Of a DNA stretch of 56,457 bases, positions 24,392-33,581 are shown one piece after another. Numbering within the stretch: position 1 is the first letter of the stretch; each line of letters begins with the position of its first letter. The notes under the pieces were generated by a model. That model had not been told where the DNA came from, searched no databases, and saw only the letters and a program-made list of their open reading frames with translations. A program made the position numbers and the translations under genes. The DNA is taken from the NCBI GenBank assembly GCA_964436315.1, contig CAYTCZ010000006.1, positions 1-56,457 of the forward strand, read 5' to 3'. The DNA is from CAYTCZ01 sp964436315. GTDB lineage: Bacteria > Actinomycetota > Thermoleophilia > Gaiellales > Gaiellaceae.

Positions 24392-25810
24392 CTAATCCTG
24401 CGCGGTGAGCGGTGCCGTGCCCAGGTGCCAGTCGGTGTCTCGCTGGAACGCCGCCCCGGCGCGCACCAAGGTGCTTTCGCTCCAGCGGGCTGCCGCCAGT
24501 TGGGCGCTGATCGGCAGGCCGTCCGACGAGAACCCGCAAGGGAGGGCAAGCGCGGGGATTCCGGCCAGTGACCACCCGTACGTGAACACGGTCAGCCGCA
24601 CTGTGGTCTCGATCATCTCGGCGCCCTCGGCTTCCGGGGCGACAATTGCGCTGAGTGGGGAGAGGACGATGTCCACGTCCTCGAACAGCTGCTCCACCTG
24701 GCGTGTCCACTCCCGACCGTATTGCCGGTGCGCCGCATAGTCGGCACCACTGACGTCGAAGCCCAACGGTAGCCGCCGGCGGACGTCCTCGCCGAACCGT
24801 TCTGGCTCTGTCTCGAGCCGCTCGCGATGAACCGCGAGGGCGTCCGACCAGATCATTCGTGTGGTCACGGTGACCGACTCGGCTGCTCCAGGAATCTCGA
24901 TCTCATCCACGGCTGCGCCAAGCTCGGCGAAGTGATCGGCGACACGAAGCACAGCCGCCTCCACCTCGGGATCCACGTCGTCGAAGAAGAAGTTCGTCGG
25001 GATGCCAATCCGCAGCCCGTCGACCTCTCCTCGTAGGGCCTGCTCGAAGTCCTCGCTTGGATAATCGACAGAGACCGGATCTCCCGGATCGAACCCTGCG
25101 AGAACTTGCAGGATTGCGGCCACGTCTTCGATCGATCGGGCCATCGGACCGACGGTGTCGAATGTCCACGAGACCGGAAAGACGCCGCGGTTCGAGACGC
25201 GGCCGATCGTTGGACGGATGCCCGTCGCCCCGTTCAGGGCGGCGGGGATCCGCACCGACCCCCCGGTATCGGTGCCGAGAGCTCCGGCACACAGCTCCGC
25301 TCCGAGCGCGGCACCCGAGCCGCCGCTCGAGCCTCCCGGGATTCTCGATAGGTCCCACGGATTCCGGCAATTCCCGTGGTGGACGTTCTGTGTCGTCGCG
25401 CCGTACGCGAACTCGTGCAGTGCCGTCTTCCCGAGCAGGACGACACCGGCGTCGCGAAGTCGTCGCGCCACTTCGGCGTCCTCGTCCGGAACATGGTCGG
25501 TGAAGAAGTTCGAGCCACACGTAGTGCGGACTCCGGCCGTGTCGATGTTGTCCTTCAAGGCGACCGGAAGTCCGTGGAGGGGCCCCGGCTCCTCACCCCG
25601 AGCGAGCGCCTCGTCGCGGGCGGCAGCCTCCGCGAGAGCTGTGTCTGCCGTGACGGTGATATACGCACCGACGAGACCGTCGAGTTCGTCGATCCGTCTG
25701 AGATACGCCTCCGTCAAGGCGGTCGCCGGGACATCACCCTGCCGGAGGCTTCGAACGATCTCCGCTCGAGGCGGGGTCGTGAGCTCGTGGCGCTCCATCT
25801 GCTCGTCCAT
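24392..25810 (-). CDS. Amidase signature family enzyme
   Basis: An amidase of about 472 residues. The Lys-cisSer-Ser triad is present: VALKDN near residue 81, PGGSSGGSGA near residue 155 and GTDTGGSVRIPA near residue 178. ATG 25810 follows GGGGAG at good spacing; an in-frame upstream start (25903) would run into the divergent gene's leader. First gene of a five-gene minus-strand operon ending at AcoX. The substrate is unknown. Divergent from the gene at 25894, with 83 bp between them that must hold both promoters. Confidence 0.85.
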   Translation of the reverse strand: MDEQMERHELTTPPRAEIVRSLRQGDVPATALTEAYLRRIDELDGLVGAYITVTADTALAEAAARDEALARGEEPGPLHGLPVALKDNIDTAGVRTTCGSNFFTDHVPDEDAEVARRLRDAGVVLLGKTALHEFAYGATTQNVHHGNCRNPWDLSRIPGGSSGGSGAALGAELCAGALGTDTGGSVRIPAALNGATGIRPTIGRVSNRGVFPVSWTFDTVGPMARSIEDVAAILQVLAGFDPGDPVSVDYPSEDFEQALRGEVDGLRIGIPTNFFFDDVDPEVEAAVLRVADHFAELGAAVDEIEIPGAAESVTVTTRMIWSDALAVHRERLETEPERFGEDVRRRLPLGFDVSGADYAAHRQYGREWTRQVEQLFEDVDIVLSPLSAIVAPEAEGAEMIETTVRLTVFTYGWSLAGIPALALPCGFSSDGLPISAQLAAARWSESTLVRAGAAFQRDTDWHLGTAPLTAQD

Positions 25811-25893
25811 GGGGCTCCCCGTGGCGATGTGGGTCGTGAAGTACGCCCACCATAGGATATGCGGGCCTCCCTCCAGCTGGATTGCGACGCCCT

Positions 25894-26703
25894 GTGACAG
25901 CACCCCTACTGCCGGAGATCCCTGAGTCTGACGCGACGGGAAGCGTCGCGGAGGTCTATGAGGACATCAAGGCCGTGACCGGGCTGCCGCTCGTCAACCT
26001 CGTCTACCGCTACCTGGCAACCGTGCCGGGGCGCCTCGAAGCGGCCTGGCATGAGCTCCGGCCAAACCTCGTGGATCCGAGAACGATCGAGGCAGCGGAG
26101 GCAATCTCCGGGGCGGCGCGCTCCGATGCGGACGGGTCGTCGCCAGGCATCTCGGTGGCTCCGGTGCTCGACGCGGAAAAGCTGGAGCTCGCACTCGCGA
26201 CGTTCGCGGCCTACGAGCGGGGCAACTCACGGAATCTCATCGCTGTCATGGCGCTCCTATCCGGGGTGCCGGGGACAGCTCCGACGACGATCGGCGACGA
26301 GATCGAGAGCCTCTCGGCCCCGCTGGGAGCCATCCTCCCGATGACATCGCTCGAGGAGCTTGGGGACCAAGGCCGGCTGCTTCTCGATCAGATGGCGGCT
26401 GCCCTGACCGCCCCAGGCGACGCCGTTCTCATCCCCGGGCTCTTTCGTCATTTCGCCGACGACTCCGATCTCTTGGCCTTCTTCTGGGCGATCCTCAAGC
26501 CACGGGTCGCCGACGGGACGATTACCGCTCGCGCCGATCGGCTCGATGCGCTCGCTCGTCAGGCTTTGAGGGACCTCCCGGCCCGCGTGACCGCGATCGA
26601 AGAACCCGAGGTTCGCGAAGTCCTCGAGCGATTCGCTGTGACGATTCCCCGGATGTCAGTCGTCGTGGCGATTCTCCAAACGTCCCTTGCGCGAAGCGCG
26701 TAG
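25894..26703 (+). CDS. DehI-like haloacid dehalogenase family protein
   Basis: A protein of about 269 residues showing the two-fold internal repeat of DehI: NLVYRYLATVPGRLEAAW near residue 38 and PGLFRHFADDSDLLAFFW near residue 183. PLLPEIPESDATGSVAEVYEDI at the N-terminus also fits. DehI hydrolyses D- and L-2-haloacids by direct water attack. GTG 25894 is preferred over TTG 25882. The assignment rests on motif recall without a search. Many DehI-like proteins are uncharacterised, so actual dehalogenation is uncertain. Confidence 0.6.
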   Translation: MTAPLLPEIPESDATGSVAEVYEDIKAVTGLPLVNLVYRYLATVPGRLEAAWHELRPNLVDPRTIEAAEAISGAARSDADGSSPGISVAPVLDAEKLELALATFAAYERGNSRNLIAVMALLSGVPGTAPTTIGDEIESLSAPLGAILPMTSLEELGDQGRLLLDQMAAALTAPGDAVLIPGLFRHFADDSDLLAFFWAILKPRVADGTITARADRLDALARQALRDLPARVTAIEEPEVREVLERFAVTIPRMSVVVAILQTSLARSA

Positions 26704-26711
26704 ACGCACGC

Positions 26712-28076
26712 CTACGCAGCGATCCGCGCTCGCTTACTCAGAAACTCACCATCGCCCGGATTTCCTCTGATCTCGCCTTCGGCATAGATGATCCGACCTC
26801 GCAGAACCGTGTAGACGGGCCAGACGGTCACTTCGCGGCCGTCGAAGGGAGACCATTTCTCCTGTTCGTGGTATTCGAGCTCGTTCGCCTCGAGCGTCTT
26901 TCTTCCGTTCGTCTCGAGCACGGCGAAATCGGCGTCAGAACCGATCTGAATCGTCCCCTTTCGAGGCGCGAGACCGAAAAGCTCGGCTGGAGTCGATGAG
27001 AGCAGCTCAATGACGCGTGACAGCCGGAGACCGCGCCGCAGCGCCTCGGTTGCGGTGAGCGACAACATCGCCTCGACCCCATTTCCGGCGCCGGGGAGCT
27101 GGTTCCAGATGTCCGCGCCCGGCAGCTTGGGAAGCGGAGCGTGGTCCGAGCCGACTGCGTGGACATCGCCGGCCGCGACCAGTTCCCACAGTTTGTCGAC
27201 GGAGCTTCGACCACGGCTCGGCGGGTTCCACTTCAAGCGACCATCCTCGGCCATCTGTTCAAGGGTGATGCAGAGGTAGTGGGGGCATGTCTCGACCCAG
27301 ACATCGGCGCCGCGGGCTCGCGCGTCGCGAACGGGAATCGCGGACTCCGGAGATGACATGTGCGCGATCACAGTTCGACAAGCGGTGACCTCGGCCACCA
27401 GCGCCGTGCGCTGAACGGCTTCAACCTCTGAGTACCAAGGACGGGCCTCATCCCAGGCCGCGGGATCGGTTCGGCCTTGCGCCTGCAGCCGTGCGGTCTC
27501 GAAATCAACAATCTCGGCGTTCTCGCAGTGGACTACCACCGTGAGATCCTCTTGTTTCGCTCGGCGCATGGCGTCGAGCATCTGTCCTGTGTCGACTCCC
27601 GGATACATTCCTGGAGGAGCGACGCCTCCGGTGAAAAGCTTCAGCGCGACGACGCCGGCGCTCGCCATTGCCGCGATCTCGTCCGGATCCTCTTCGAGAT
27701 AGCCGCCGAACGCCGCGTAGTCGATGTGGCACTCGCCGGCGATCGCCGCGAGCTTCTCCTCGAGGAGTTTTGCGGTCAGCGTTGCCGGCTTGTCGAGTGG
27801 CATGTCGACGACGGTGGTGATGCCACCTTTGGCGGCCGACCTCGTCGCGCCCTCGTACGTTTCCCAGCCGTATCCCCGAAAGACATGGAAGTGTTCGTCG
27901 ATGATCCCCGGAACGACTGTGAGACCCGAGGCGTCGAGGGTCTCGGCTCCATCAATGCCGTCCGCGGTCAGCGTTGCGATAACGCCGCCATTGGTGCCGA
28001 TGTTGAGCTGCCGGATCGATCCGTCGGGGAGAAGGACCTCTCCACCCACGAGAGCGAACTCGTACGAAGCTGCCAT
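26712..28076 (-). CDS. Dihydropyrimidinase/allantoinase family cyclic amidohydrolase
   Basis: A 454-residue enzyme. DEHFHVF near residue 60 is the HxH motif, VALKLFTGG near residue 146 carries the bridging carboxylated Lys, VVHCEN near residue 182, VIAHMSSPES near residue 234 and AVGSDHAPLPK near residue 309 supply His and Asp ligands. It would open a cyclic ureide such as hydantoin, dihydropyrimidine or allantoin. Its 3' end is 8 bp from the DehI-like gene (convergent). A hydroxyacid dehydrogenase lies upstream on the same strand. Confidence 0.85.
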   Translation of the reverse strand: MAASYEFALVGGEVLLPDGSIRQLNIGTNGGVIATLTADGIDGAETLDASGLTVVPGIIDEHFHVFRGYGWETYEGATRSAAKGGITTVVDMPLDKPATLTAKLLEEKLAAIAGECHIDYAAFGGYLEEDPDEIAAMASAGVVALKLFTGGVAPPGMYPGVDTGQMLDAMRRAKQEDLTVVVHCENAEIVDFETARLQAQGRTDPAAWDEARPWYSEVEAVQRTALVAEVTACRTVIAHMSSPESAIPVRDARARGADVWVETCPHYLCITLEQMAEDGRLKWNPPSRGRSSVDKLWELVAAGDVHAVGSDHAPLPKLPGADIWNQLPGAGNGVEAMLSLTATEALRRGLRLSRVIELLSSTPAELFGLAPRKGTIQIGSDADFAVLETNGRKTLEANELEYHEQEKWSPFDGREVTVWPVYTVLRGRIIYAEGEIRGNPGDGEFLSKRARIAA

Positions 28077-28097
28077 GCGATCTCCTTTACTCCGCTG

Positions 28098-29057
28098 TTA
28101 CCGCCCTGTCACGAGGTTCGTTGGCTTCCCGGCCGAGAAATCAAGGATGTTGTCGATCATTCCATCGAACTGCCGCCGGAGGGTTTCGTCCGTGTGCCAG
28201 GCGATGTGTGGCGTGAGCAGAAGATTGGGAACGGCACGAAGCTGCTCGAGGCGCTCGCGGCTCGGGGGCTCGGTCTCCAAAACGTCGAGGACGGCCCCGG
28301 CAAGCTCGCCACGCTCGAGAGCCCGACAGAGGGCGTCTTCGTCGACGATCCCTCCCCGGGCCGGGTTCACGAGAAGCGCGGTGGACTTCATCAGTTGAAG
28401 GCGGTCTGCGCTCAGAAATCCCCGCGTCTCATCGACGAGCGGGATGTTGAGTGAGACCACGTCGGCGCGGCGAAGGAGTTCGTCCAGCTGCACTTGCTCG
28501 ACGTCCGAAAGGTTCTTCATCTCGCGAGACCAGCCCAGTATCCGCATGCCGATTGCGTGGCCGAGTTCCGCGGTTCGTGCGCCCGTCGAGCCGAGTCCGA
28601 CGACGCCCAGCGTCTTGTCGCGGAGTTCCACACCCCCGAACCCGGTGAATGCCCACTCGCCGCTTCGCGTCGACTCCCATGCGGCCGAGAGATTTCGCGC
28701 CAGCGCGAGCATGCAGCCGAGGGTGTACTCGGCGACCGACGGTGTCGACGCTCCTGGTACAACGGCAACCGCCACGCCGAAGTCTTCGGCAGCTGCTACG
28801 TCGATGTGGGTGTAACCAGCTGTGCGAGTGGCGACCAGGCGAAGATCCGGGAGCCGCTCGAAGACGTCACGGTTCACGTTCGTGTACGTATAGAGCGTTG
28901 CGAGTACCGACGCTGAACCCGATCGCTCGACGATCTCATTCGCGTCGGGAGCCCCAAGAGCGACCTGGGTAGGCAGCTCTGCTCGGAGCCGGTCCAGGTA
29001 TGGCTCGTCCCCCGGCGTCGCGTCGACAACCGCAACTCTGTCGCGGGCGTCGCTCAA
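28098..29057 (-). CDS. D-2-hydroxyacid dehydrogenase (NAD-binding)
   Basis: A 319-residue enzyme. The Rossmann glycines are in LGVVGLGSTGARTAELG near residue 147, catalytic Arg in VNPARGGIVDE near residue 230, and His in TPHIAWHTDE near residue 289. It would reduce a 2-oxoacid or oxidise the matching D-hydroxyacid. It starts 36 bp from the divergent CoA ligase gene and lies 21 bp upstream of the cyclic amidohydrolase, probably co-transcribed. Confidence 0.85.
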   Translation of the reverse strand: MSDARDRVAVVDATPGDEPYLDRLRAELPTQVALGAPDANEIVERSGSASVLATLYTYTNVNRDVFERLPDLRLVATRTAGYTHIDVAAAEDFGVAVAVVPGASTPSVAEYTLGCMLALARNLSAAWESTRSGEWAFTGFGGVELRDKTLGVVGLGSTGARTAELGHAIGMRILGWSREMKNLSDVEQVQLDELLRRADVVSLNIPLVDETRGFLSADRLQLMKSTALLVNPARGGIVDEDALCRALERGELAGAVLDVLETEPPSRERLEQLRAVPNLLLTPHIAWHTDETLRRQFDGMIDNILDFSAGKPTNLVTGR

Positions 29058-29093
29058 CTTCGGTCGTTACCTTGCGTCGTTCGGTCGGCGAGC

Positions 29094-30686
29094 ATGTGCG
29101 ACACCGTTCCAGACGATACTGTGGCCGCTCTCGAGATGGCACGGCGCTTCAATGCCACCCGATGGCTCCTTGACCGCCACATTGAGGAGGGAAGGGGCGA
29201 CAATCTCGCCGTCCGGTGTCGCGGCGAGTCGCTGACCTACGCGGAACTCCTCGGTCGCGTCGAGGGTGCGGCGTGCGGCCTTCGCGCGATGGGCGTTCGC
29301 CCCGAAGAGCGCGTTGTCCTGGTCATGCTCGACGGCGTCGAGTTTCTCGCCGCCTTTCTCGGAGCGATGCGCATCGGAGCGATTCCGGTGCCGGTCAATC
29401 CGTTGCTTCCGGTCGCTGACTTGGCGGTCATCGCGCGTGATGCGCGGGCCGTCCTTCTTGTCGCAACCGAATCGGAAAAGGCGGTAGAGATCGCTGCAGA
29501 GGTGGACGAAATCCGGGCCGTCGTCCTGGTCGATCCACCTGACTCGGCGAAGACCACTGACGTCACCGTCCACTCCTGGGACGGTGCGATGTCGGCGACC
29601 GAACCAGTCGAGCCGTACGACACCGTCGAGGATTCCCCCGGCTTCTGGCTGTGTACTTCGGGCACGACCGGCCATCCGAAGCTCGCGATGCACCGGCACA
29701 TCGATCTGCGGATCACGGCACAGTCGTACGCGAAGGGCGTTCTCGAGATCACCGATTCCGATCGCTGCTACTCAGTCGGGCCGCTCTTCCACGCCTACGG
29801 ACTGGGCAACTCCATGACCTTCCCGTTCAGCGTAGGAGGCGTTTCGATCCTCGAGCCCGCCCGTCCGCCGACGGCGGATCTTGTCGCCGACGTCGTCAGT
29901 GCTGAGGCTCCGACGCTCTTCTTCTGCATCCCCACCTTCTATGCGGCGCTGCTTGCGTCGGACCTTCCCGACGATACGTTCGCGCCGGTGCGCTTCGGTG
30001 TCTCTGCGGCCGAGCCACTTCCCGCCGAGATCTGGCGGAACTTCCGCGATCGCTTCGGGGTTGAGATCCTGGACGGCATCGGCTCTACCGAGGGGCTGCA
30101 CATCTTCATCTCGAACTTCCCGGGCGCGGTCCGACCAGGCAGCTCGGGCACGGTCGTTCCGGGGTACGAGGCTCGCGTAGTCGATGACGACGGCGTTACG
30201 CTTCCGGCTGGTCACGAAGGACACCTGCTGGTGAAGGGTGAGTCATTTGCAACCGGCTATTGGTGTGAGACCTATTGGTCGAGGCGAACGTTCCAAGGCC
30301 TATGGGCCCGCACGGGAGACATCTACGTCGAATCAGGCGACGGCTACTTCACGTATCTCGGTCGGTCTGACGACATGCTCCGTGTGTCGGGTGAATGGGT
30401 ATCGCCGGCCGAGGTCGAAGGAATCCTCGTCGAGCATCCGACCGTACTCGAGGCGGCCGTGGTCGGCGAAAACGACGAACTCGGTCTTCAGCGGCCGGTC
30501 GCCTGCGTCGTTCCCGCCCCGGGGAGCGCGATCGATTCCGAGGAGCTGATGACGTTTTGTCGTGATCGACTCGCAGGCTTCAAGCGTCCCCGTCGGATCA
30601 TCACGGCAGACGAGCTGCCGAAGACAGCCACCGGCAAGATCCAACGCTTCAAGTTGCGTCAGGCACTTCCGCCCAACGAAGTCTGA
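29094..30686 (+). CDS. AMP-forming acyl-CoA ligase, benzoate-CoA ligase type
   Basis: A 530-residue adenylate-forming enzyme. The P-loop LCTSGTTGHPK is near residue 184, LDGIGSTEGLHIFISN near residue 326 and the C-terminal catalytic Lys motif KTATGKIQR near residue 512. The pattern GSTE-LHIF-SN with RPGSSGTVVPGY recalls benzoate- and 4-hydroxybenzoate-CoA ligases. It may supply the aromatic acyl-CoA used by the epoxidase operon at 116-8506, but it lies about 20 kb away and that link is inference. Confidence 0.82.
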   Translation: MCDTVPDDTVAALEMARRFNATRWLLDRHIEEGRGDNLAVRCRGESLTYAELLGRVEGAACGLRAMGVRPEERVVLVMLDGVEFLAAFLGAMRIGAIPVPVNPLLPVADLAVIARDARAVLLVATESEKAVEIAAEVDEIRAVVLVDPPDSAKTTDVTVHSWDGAMSATEPVEPYDTVEDSPGFWLCTSGTTGHPKLAMHRHIDLRITAQSYAKGVLEITDSDRCYSVGPLFHAYGLGNSMTFPFSVGGVSILEPARPPTADLVADVVSAEAPTLFFCIPTFYAALLASDLPDDTFAPVRFGVSAAEPLPAEIWRNFRDRFGVEILDGIGSTEGLHIFISNFPGAVRPGSSGTVVPGYEARVVDDDGVTLPAGHEGHLLVKGESFATGYWCETYWSRRTFQGLWARTGDIYVESGDGYFTYLGRSDDMLRVSGEWVSPAEVEGILVEHPTVLEAAVVGENDELGLQRPVACVVPAPGSAIDSEELMTFCRDRLAGFKRPRRIITADELPKTATGKIQRFKLRQALPPNEV

Positions 30687-30709
30687 TGTCCTTTACATAG
30701 GATCGGTCG

Positions 30710-31771
30710 ATGCCAGCGCCAGAACTGCTCGACCGCGCTCGGCGGTTCCATCTCGAGACGCCGGTCGTCGAGTGCCACAGCGACATCCCGATGGACGTGT
30801 GGCGACGTAGGCGTGCCGGTGAGTCCTCGCCTTTTTGCCGCGACTACGCCGACCGCCTGCGGAAAGGGGGAGTGAACGTCGAGTTCATCACAGTCGGCGG
30901 CGACCAGCCGCTCACGATGGACGCAATCGGCCGTCCCGACGTTCGGGCCCGCGGGCTCATCGACGATGCGCACCAGGAGACCGCCAACTGCGACGGCGTG
31001 CGCATCGTCCTGGATCGCAACGATCTCGACCGTGTCGTTGAGGACGATGAGATCGGCCTCGTTCTCCACTTCGAGGGTGCTCGACCGATCGATGGACGGC
31101 TTGAGCTCCTTGGCGAGTTCCATGAGCTTGGCCTTCGCTCCCTCCAGCTGACGTGGAATGGTCGTAATGAGTTCGCCGACGGCGTGGGTGAGTCCGGGGC
31201 GGGCGGTCTCACAGGCGCAGGCCGCGAATTGATTGCCGAGCTCGACCGGCTGCGAATCCTGATTGATGTGTCTCATCTCGCCGAGCGCGGGTTCTGGGAT
31301 GTGGTCGAGTTGGCCAACGGGCCTATCGTCGCGTCGCATGCGAACGCCGCCTCGCTCTGCCCTCATGTCCGGAATCTCACCGACGAGCAGTTGACAGCGA
31401 TCGCCGAGAGCGGTGGCTACGTCGGCGCATGCTTCTTCCCGGCCTTCATCGGCGAGCCGAGAACTCTCGATCGACTTCTCGACCACGTCGATCACACCGT
31501 CGGCCTCATCGGAGTCGATCACGTGGCTGTGGGCCCTGACTACGTGGAGTTCGCCCGCGATCTCATGGAAGAGGAACTCACGTACGGCAAGTCCCCGGTC
31601 GACTATGGCTCGGCGTTCGACTTCCCCGACGGTCTCGAACGGGTTGAGGAGCTTCCGAATTTCACCGCCGGCCTATTCGGCCGCGGCTACTCCAACGAGG
31701 ACGTGACGAAGATCCTCGGCGGCAATGCGCTCCGTGTCTGCGGTGCTCTTTGGGCACCGCTCTCGAGCTAG
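30710..31771 (+). CDS. Membrane dipeptidase (renal dipeptidase, M19) family
   Basis: A 353-residue zinc peptidase. VECHSDIP near residue 20 is the HxD pair, LHFEGARPI near residue 120 the bridging Glu, LIDVSHL near residue 185 and VASHANA near residue 206 the His ligands. Members cleave dipeptides, including D-amino-acid and beta-lactam substrates. No signal peptide is seen, so it is probably cytoplasmic. Its stop overlaps the convergent hydrolase stop by 4 bp (CTAG). Confidence 0.85.
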   Translation: MPAPELLDRARRFHLETPVVECHSDIPMDVWRRRRAGESSPFCRDYADRLRKGGVNVEFITVGGDQPLTMDAIGRPDVRARGLIDDAHQETANCDGVRIVLDRNDLDRVVEDDEIGLVLHFEGARPIDGRLELLGEFHELGLRSLQLTWNGRNEFADGVGESGAGGLTGAGRELIAELDRLRILIDVSHLAERGFWDVVELANGPIVASHANAASLCPHVRNLTDEQLTAIAESGGYVGACFFPAFIGEPRTLDRLLDHVDHTVGLIGVDHVAVGPDYVEFARDLMEEELTYGKSPVDYGSAFDFPDGLERVEELPNFTAGLFGRGYSNEDVTKILGGNALRVCGALWAPLSS

Positions 31772-32640
31772 TCGCCCTGGAGGAACTGAAGGAGTTCCTC
31801 AGTGGTTTCGTCGGGAAGTTCCTCCGCGAGGTAGTGCCCGCACGGCAGGCCACGACCGCGCACGTCAGTTGCCTTCTCCTGCCACGTCGCCAGCGGCTCG
31901 AAGAGCCGGGGCAACTTCCCCCGTGCGCCCCAGAGAACCAGAACGGGGCATGACACCTTACGGTCGAGGTCGGCTTCGTCGTGCTCGAGGTCGATCGACG
32001 CGCCGGCCCGGTAGTCCTCACAAGCTCCGCGAATCGCCTCGGGATCCTGAAAACAGCGCTCGTACTCGGTCACCGCCTCGGGTGCGAACGCCGCGTCGCC
32101 GCTCCAGGCTCCCAACTTCGAGCGAAGGTAGTAACTCGGATCGGCTCCGATCAGGCGCTCAGGAAATCCCGGCGGCTGGATCAAGAAAAACCAGTGGTAG
32201 TAGTCCGTCGCAAGCTCCTGGCTGACGTTCGAGAAGACCGTGTGCGTCGGGATGATGTCGAGGAGGGCAAGCTTCGATACTCGAGCCTCGTAGTCGAGCG
32301 CCATTCGATGGGCGACGCGGGCGCCTCGGTCGTGACCGACCACCACGAACGTCTCGAAGCCGAGTGACTCCATGACCTCGACCTGATCTCGAGCAGTTGC
32401 ACGTTTGGAGTACGAATAGTGGTCAGGAGCGCTCGCCGGTTTGGAGCTATCTCCGTATCCGCGAAGGTCAGTCGCGACGACCGTGAAGTGTTCTGCAAGG
32501 CGGGGGGCGACGAGATGCCACATGGCGTGGGTCTGAGGGAACCCGTGGAGCAAGAGGACCGGCTCGCCCGCGCCGGCGTGCACGACGTTGATCGTCGCCT
32601 CCGACGTTTCCACCTGAGCTCGGCTGAATCCCTCGAACAC
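31768..32640 (-). CDS. Alpha/beta hydrolase, fluoroacetate dehalogenase-like
   Basis: A 290-residue hydrolase. The GTG start at 32640 gives VFEGFSRAQVET, matching the MFEGF start of fluoroacetate dehalogenases. LLLHGFPQTHAMW supplies the oxyanion hole, nucleophile Asp sits in VGHDRGARVAHRMALD near residue 93, the His-Trp pair in YYHWFFLIQP binds halide in that family, and GHYLAEELPD has the catalytic His. The sequence may hydrolyse fluoro- or chloroacetate, although related proteins also act as epoxide hydrolases. The 77-bp divergent spacer holds the promoters. Confidence 0.75.
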   Translation of the reverse strand: MFEGFSRAQVETSEATINVVHAGAGEPVLLLHGFPQTHAMWHLVAPRLAEHFTVVATDLRGYGDSSKPASAPDHYSYSKRATARDQVEVMESLGFETFVVVGHDRGARVAHRMALDYEARVSKLALLDIIPTHTVFSNVSQELATDYYHWFFLIQPPGFPERLIGADPSYYLRSKLGAWSGDAAFAPEAVTEYERCFQDPEAIRGACEDYRAGASIDLEHDEADLDRKVSCPVLVLWGARGKLPRLFEPLATWQEKATDVRGRGLPCGHYLAEELPDETTEELLQFLQGD

Positions 32641-32717
32641 ATCTACCTCGTTTCGTCGGCGGTCCGGCCGTGCGGAGTGGGAGATTTGTAACACGGTATC
32701 CTCGGGCCCGGTGCGGC

Positions 32718-33581
32718 ATGGCTAGGAATGACGCGCGAATCGCGTTACTTGGACTGGGCCTGATGGGTCGGCCGATGGCGCGTACCCTCGTTTCCGGTGG
32801 CTTCGATGTTCGCGGGTGGAACCGATCGATGCTCGACACGGACCTGGTAGACGGAATTCCACTTTGCGAAGACCTCGACGAGGCCGCGAGAGCCGACATC
32901 GTTCTCCTTATGCTCTCGGACTCCGCCGCGGTCGACGAAATGCTCGCGGCGATCGAGCCGTGCCTGACCCGTGGCCACGTGGTCCTCGACATGGGCTCGT
33001 CGGAGCCGGCTCGCTCTCGAGCACACGCCGAACGACTCGCCAACGACGGGATCGGCTGGGTCGATGCGCCGGTCTCCGGAGGCCCAGGGGCGGCTGCGGA
33101 CGGCGAACTTGCGATCATGGCTGGCGCCAGCGAGGCGGATTTTGAGCTCGCTCGCCCGGTGCTCGAATGCCTCGGAGGAAACGTGGTCTTGGTGGGTGGT
33201 CCGGGTGCCGGCCACCTGGCCAAGGTTGCGAATCAGATCATCGTGTGTCTGACCATTGAGGCTGTTGCCGAGGCGTTCGCGCTGATGGAGGAGGCGGGGC
33301 TCGATCTCCACGTCGTGCAGTCGGCGTTGCGTGGCGGTTCTGCCCATTCGCGCATTCTCGAAGTGCAGGGCTCCCGCATGATCGACCGGAACTACGACCC
33401 TGGCGGGAAGGTCACGACGATGCTGAAGGATCTTCGAATTGCCCTGGAGCTCAGCTCTTCTCTGGGCGTCGACGTACCTCATGCCTCGAGCACTGCCGCA
33501 CTCTACGAGGAGTTGGTTGCGCGGGGTGACAGCGACCTCGACGCCTCGGCCCTGTACAAACTCCGGGTAGGCGATGAATAA
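32718..33581 (+). CDS. Beta-hydroxyacid dehydrogenase family (3-hydroxyisobutyrate/tartronate-semialdehyde type)
   Basis: A 287-residue NAD(P)-dependent enzyme. Rossmann motif LLGLGLMGRPMA is near residue 11, substrate-binding DAPVSGGPGAA near residue 116, and the catalytic Lys is in GHLAKVANQ near residue 170. ATG 32718 is chosen over upstream codons that would enter the promoter region. It overlaps the next membrane protein gene by 8 bp. Function could be 3-hydroxyisobutyrate, tartronate semialdehyde or imine reduction. Confidence 0.82.
   Translation: MARNDARIALLGLGLMGRPMARTLVSGGFDVRGWNRSMLDTDLVDGIPLCEDLDEAARADIVLLMLSDSAAVDEMLAAIEPCLTRGHVVLDMGSSEPARSRAHAERLANDGIGWVDAPVSGGPGAAADGELAIMAGASEADFELARPVLECLGGNVVLVGGPGAGHLAKVANQIIVCLTIEAVAEAFALMEEAGLDLHVVQSALRGGSAHSRILEVQGSRMIDRNYDPGGKVTTMLKDLRIALELSSSLGVDVPHASSTAALYEELVARGDSDLDASALYKLRVGDE

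Noticed and set aside
24392..25903. Start of the amidase at 25903
   Set aside because: It would overlap the start of the divergent DehI-like gene and adds 31 residues without family match; ATG 25810 has a good ribosome site.
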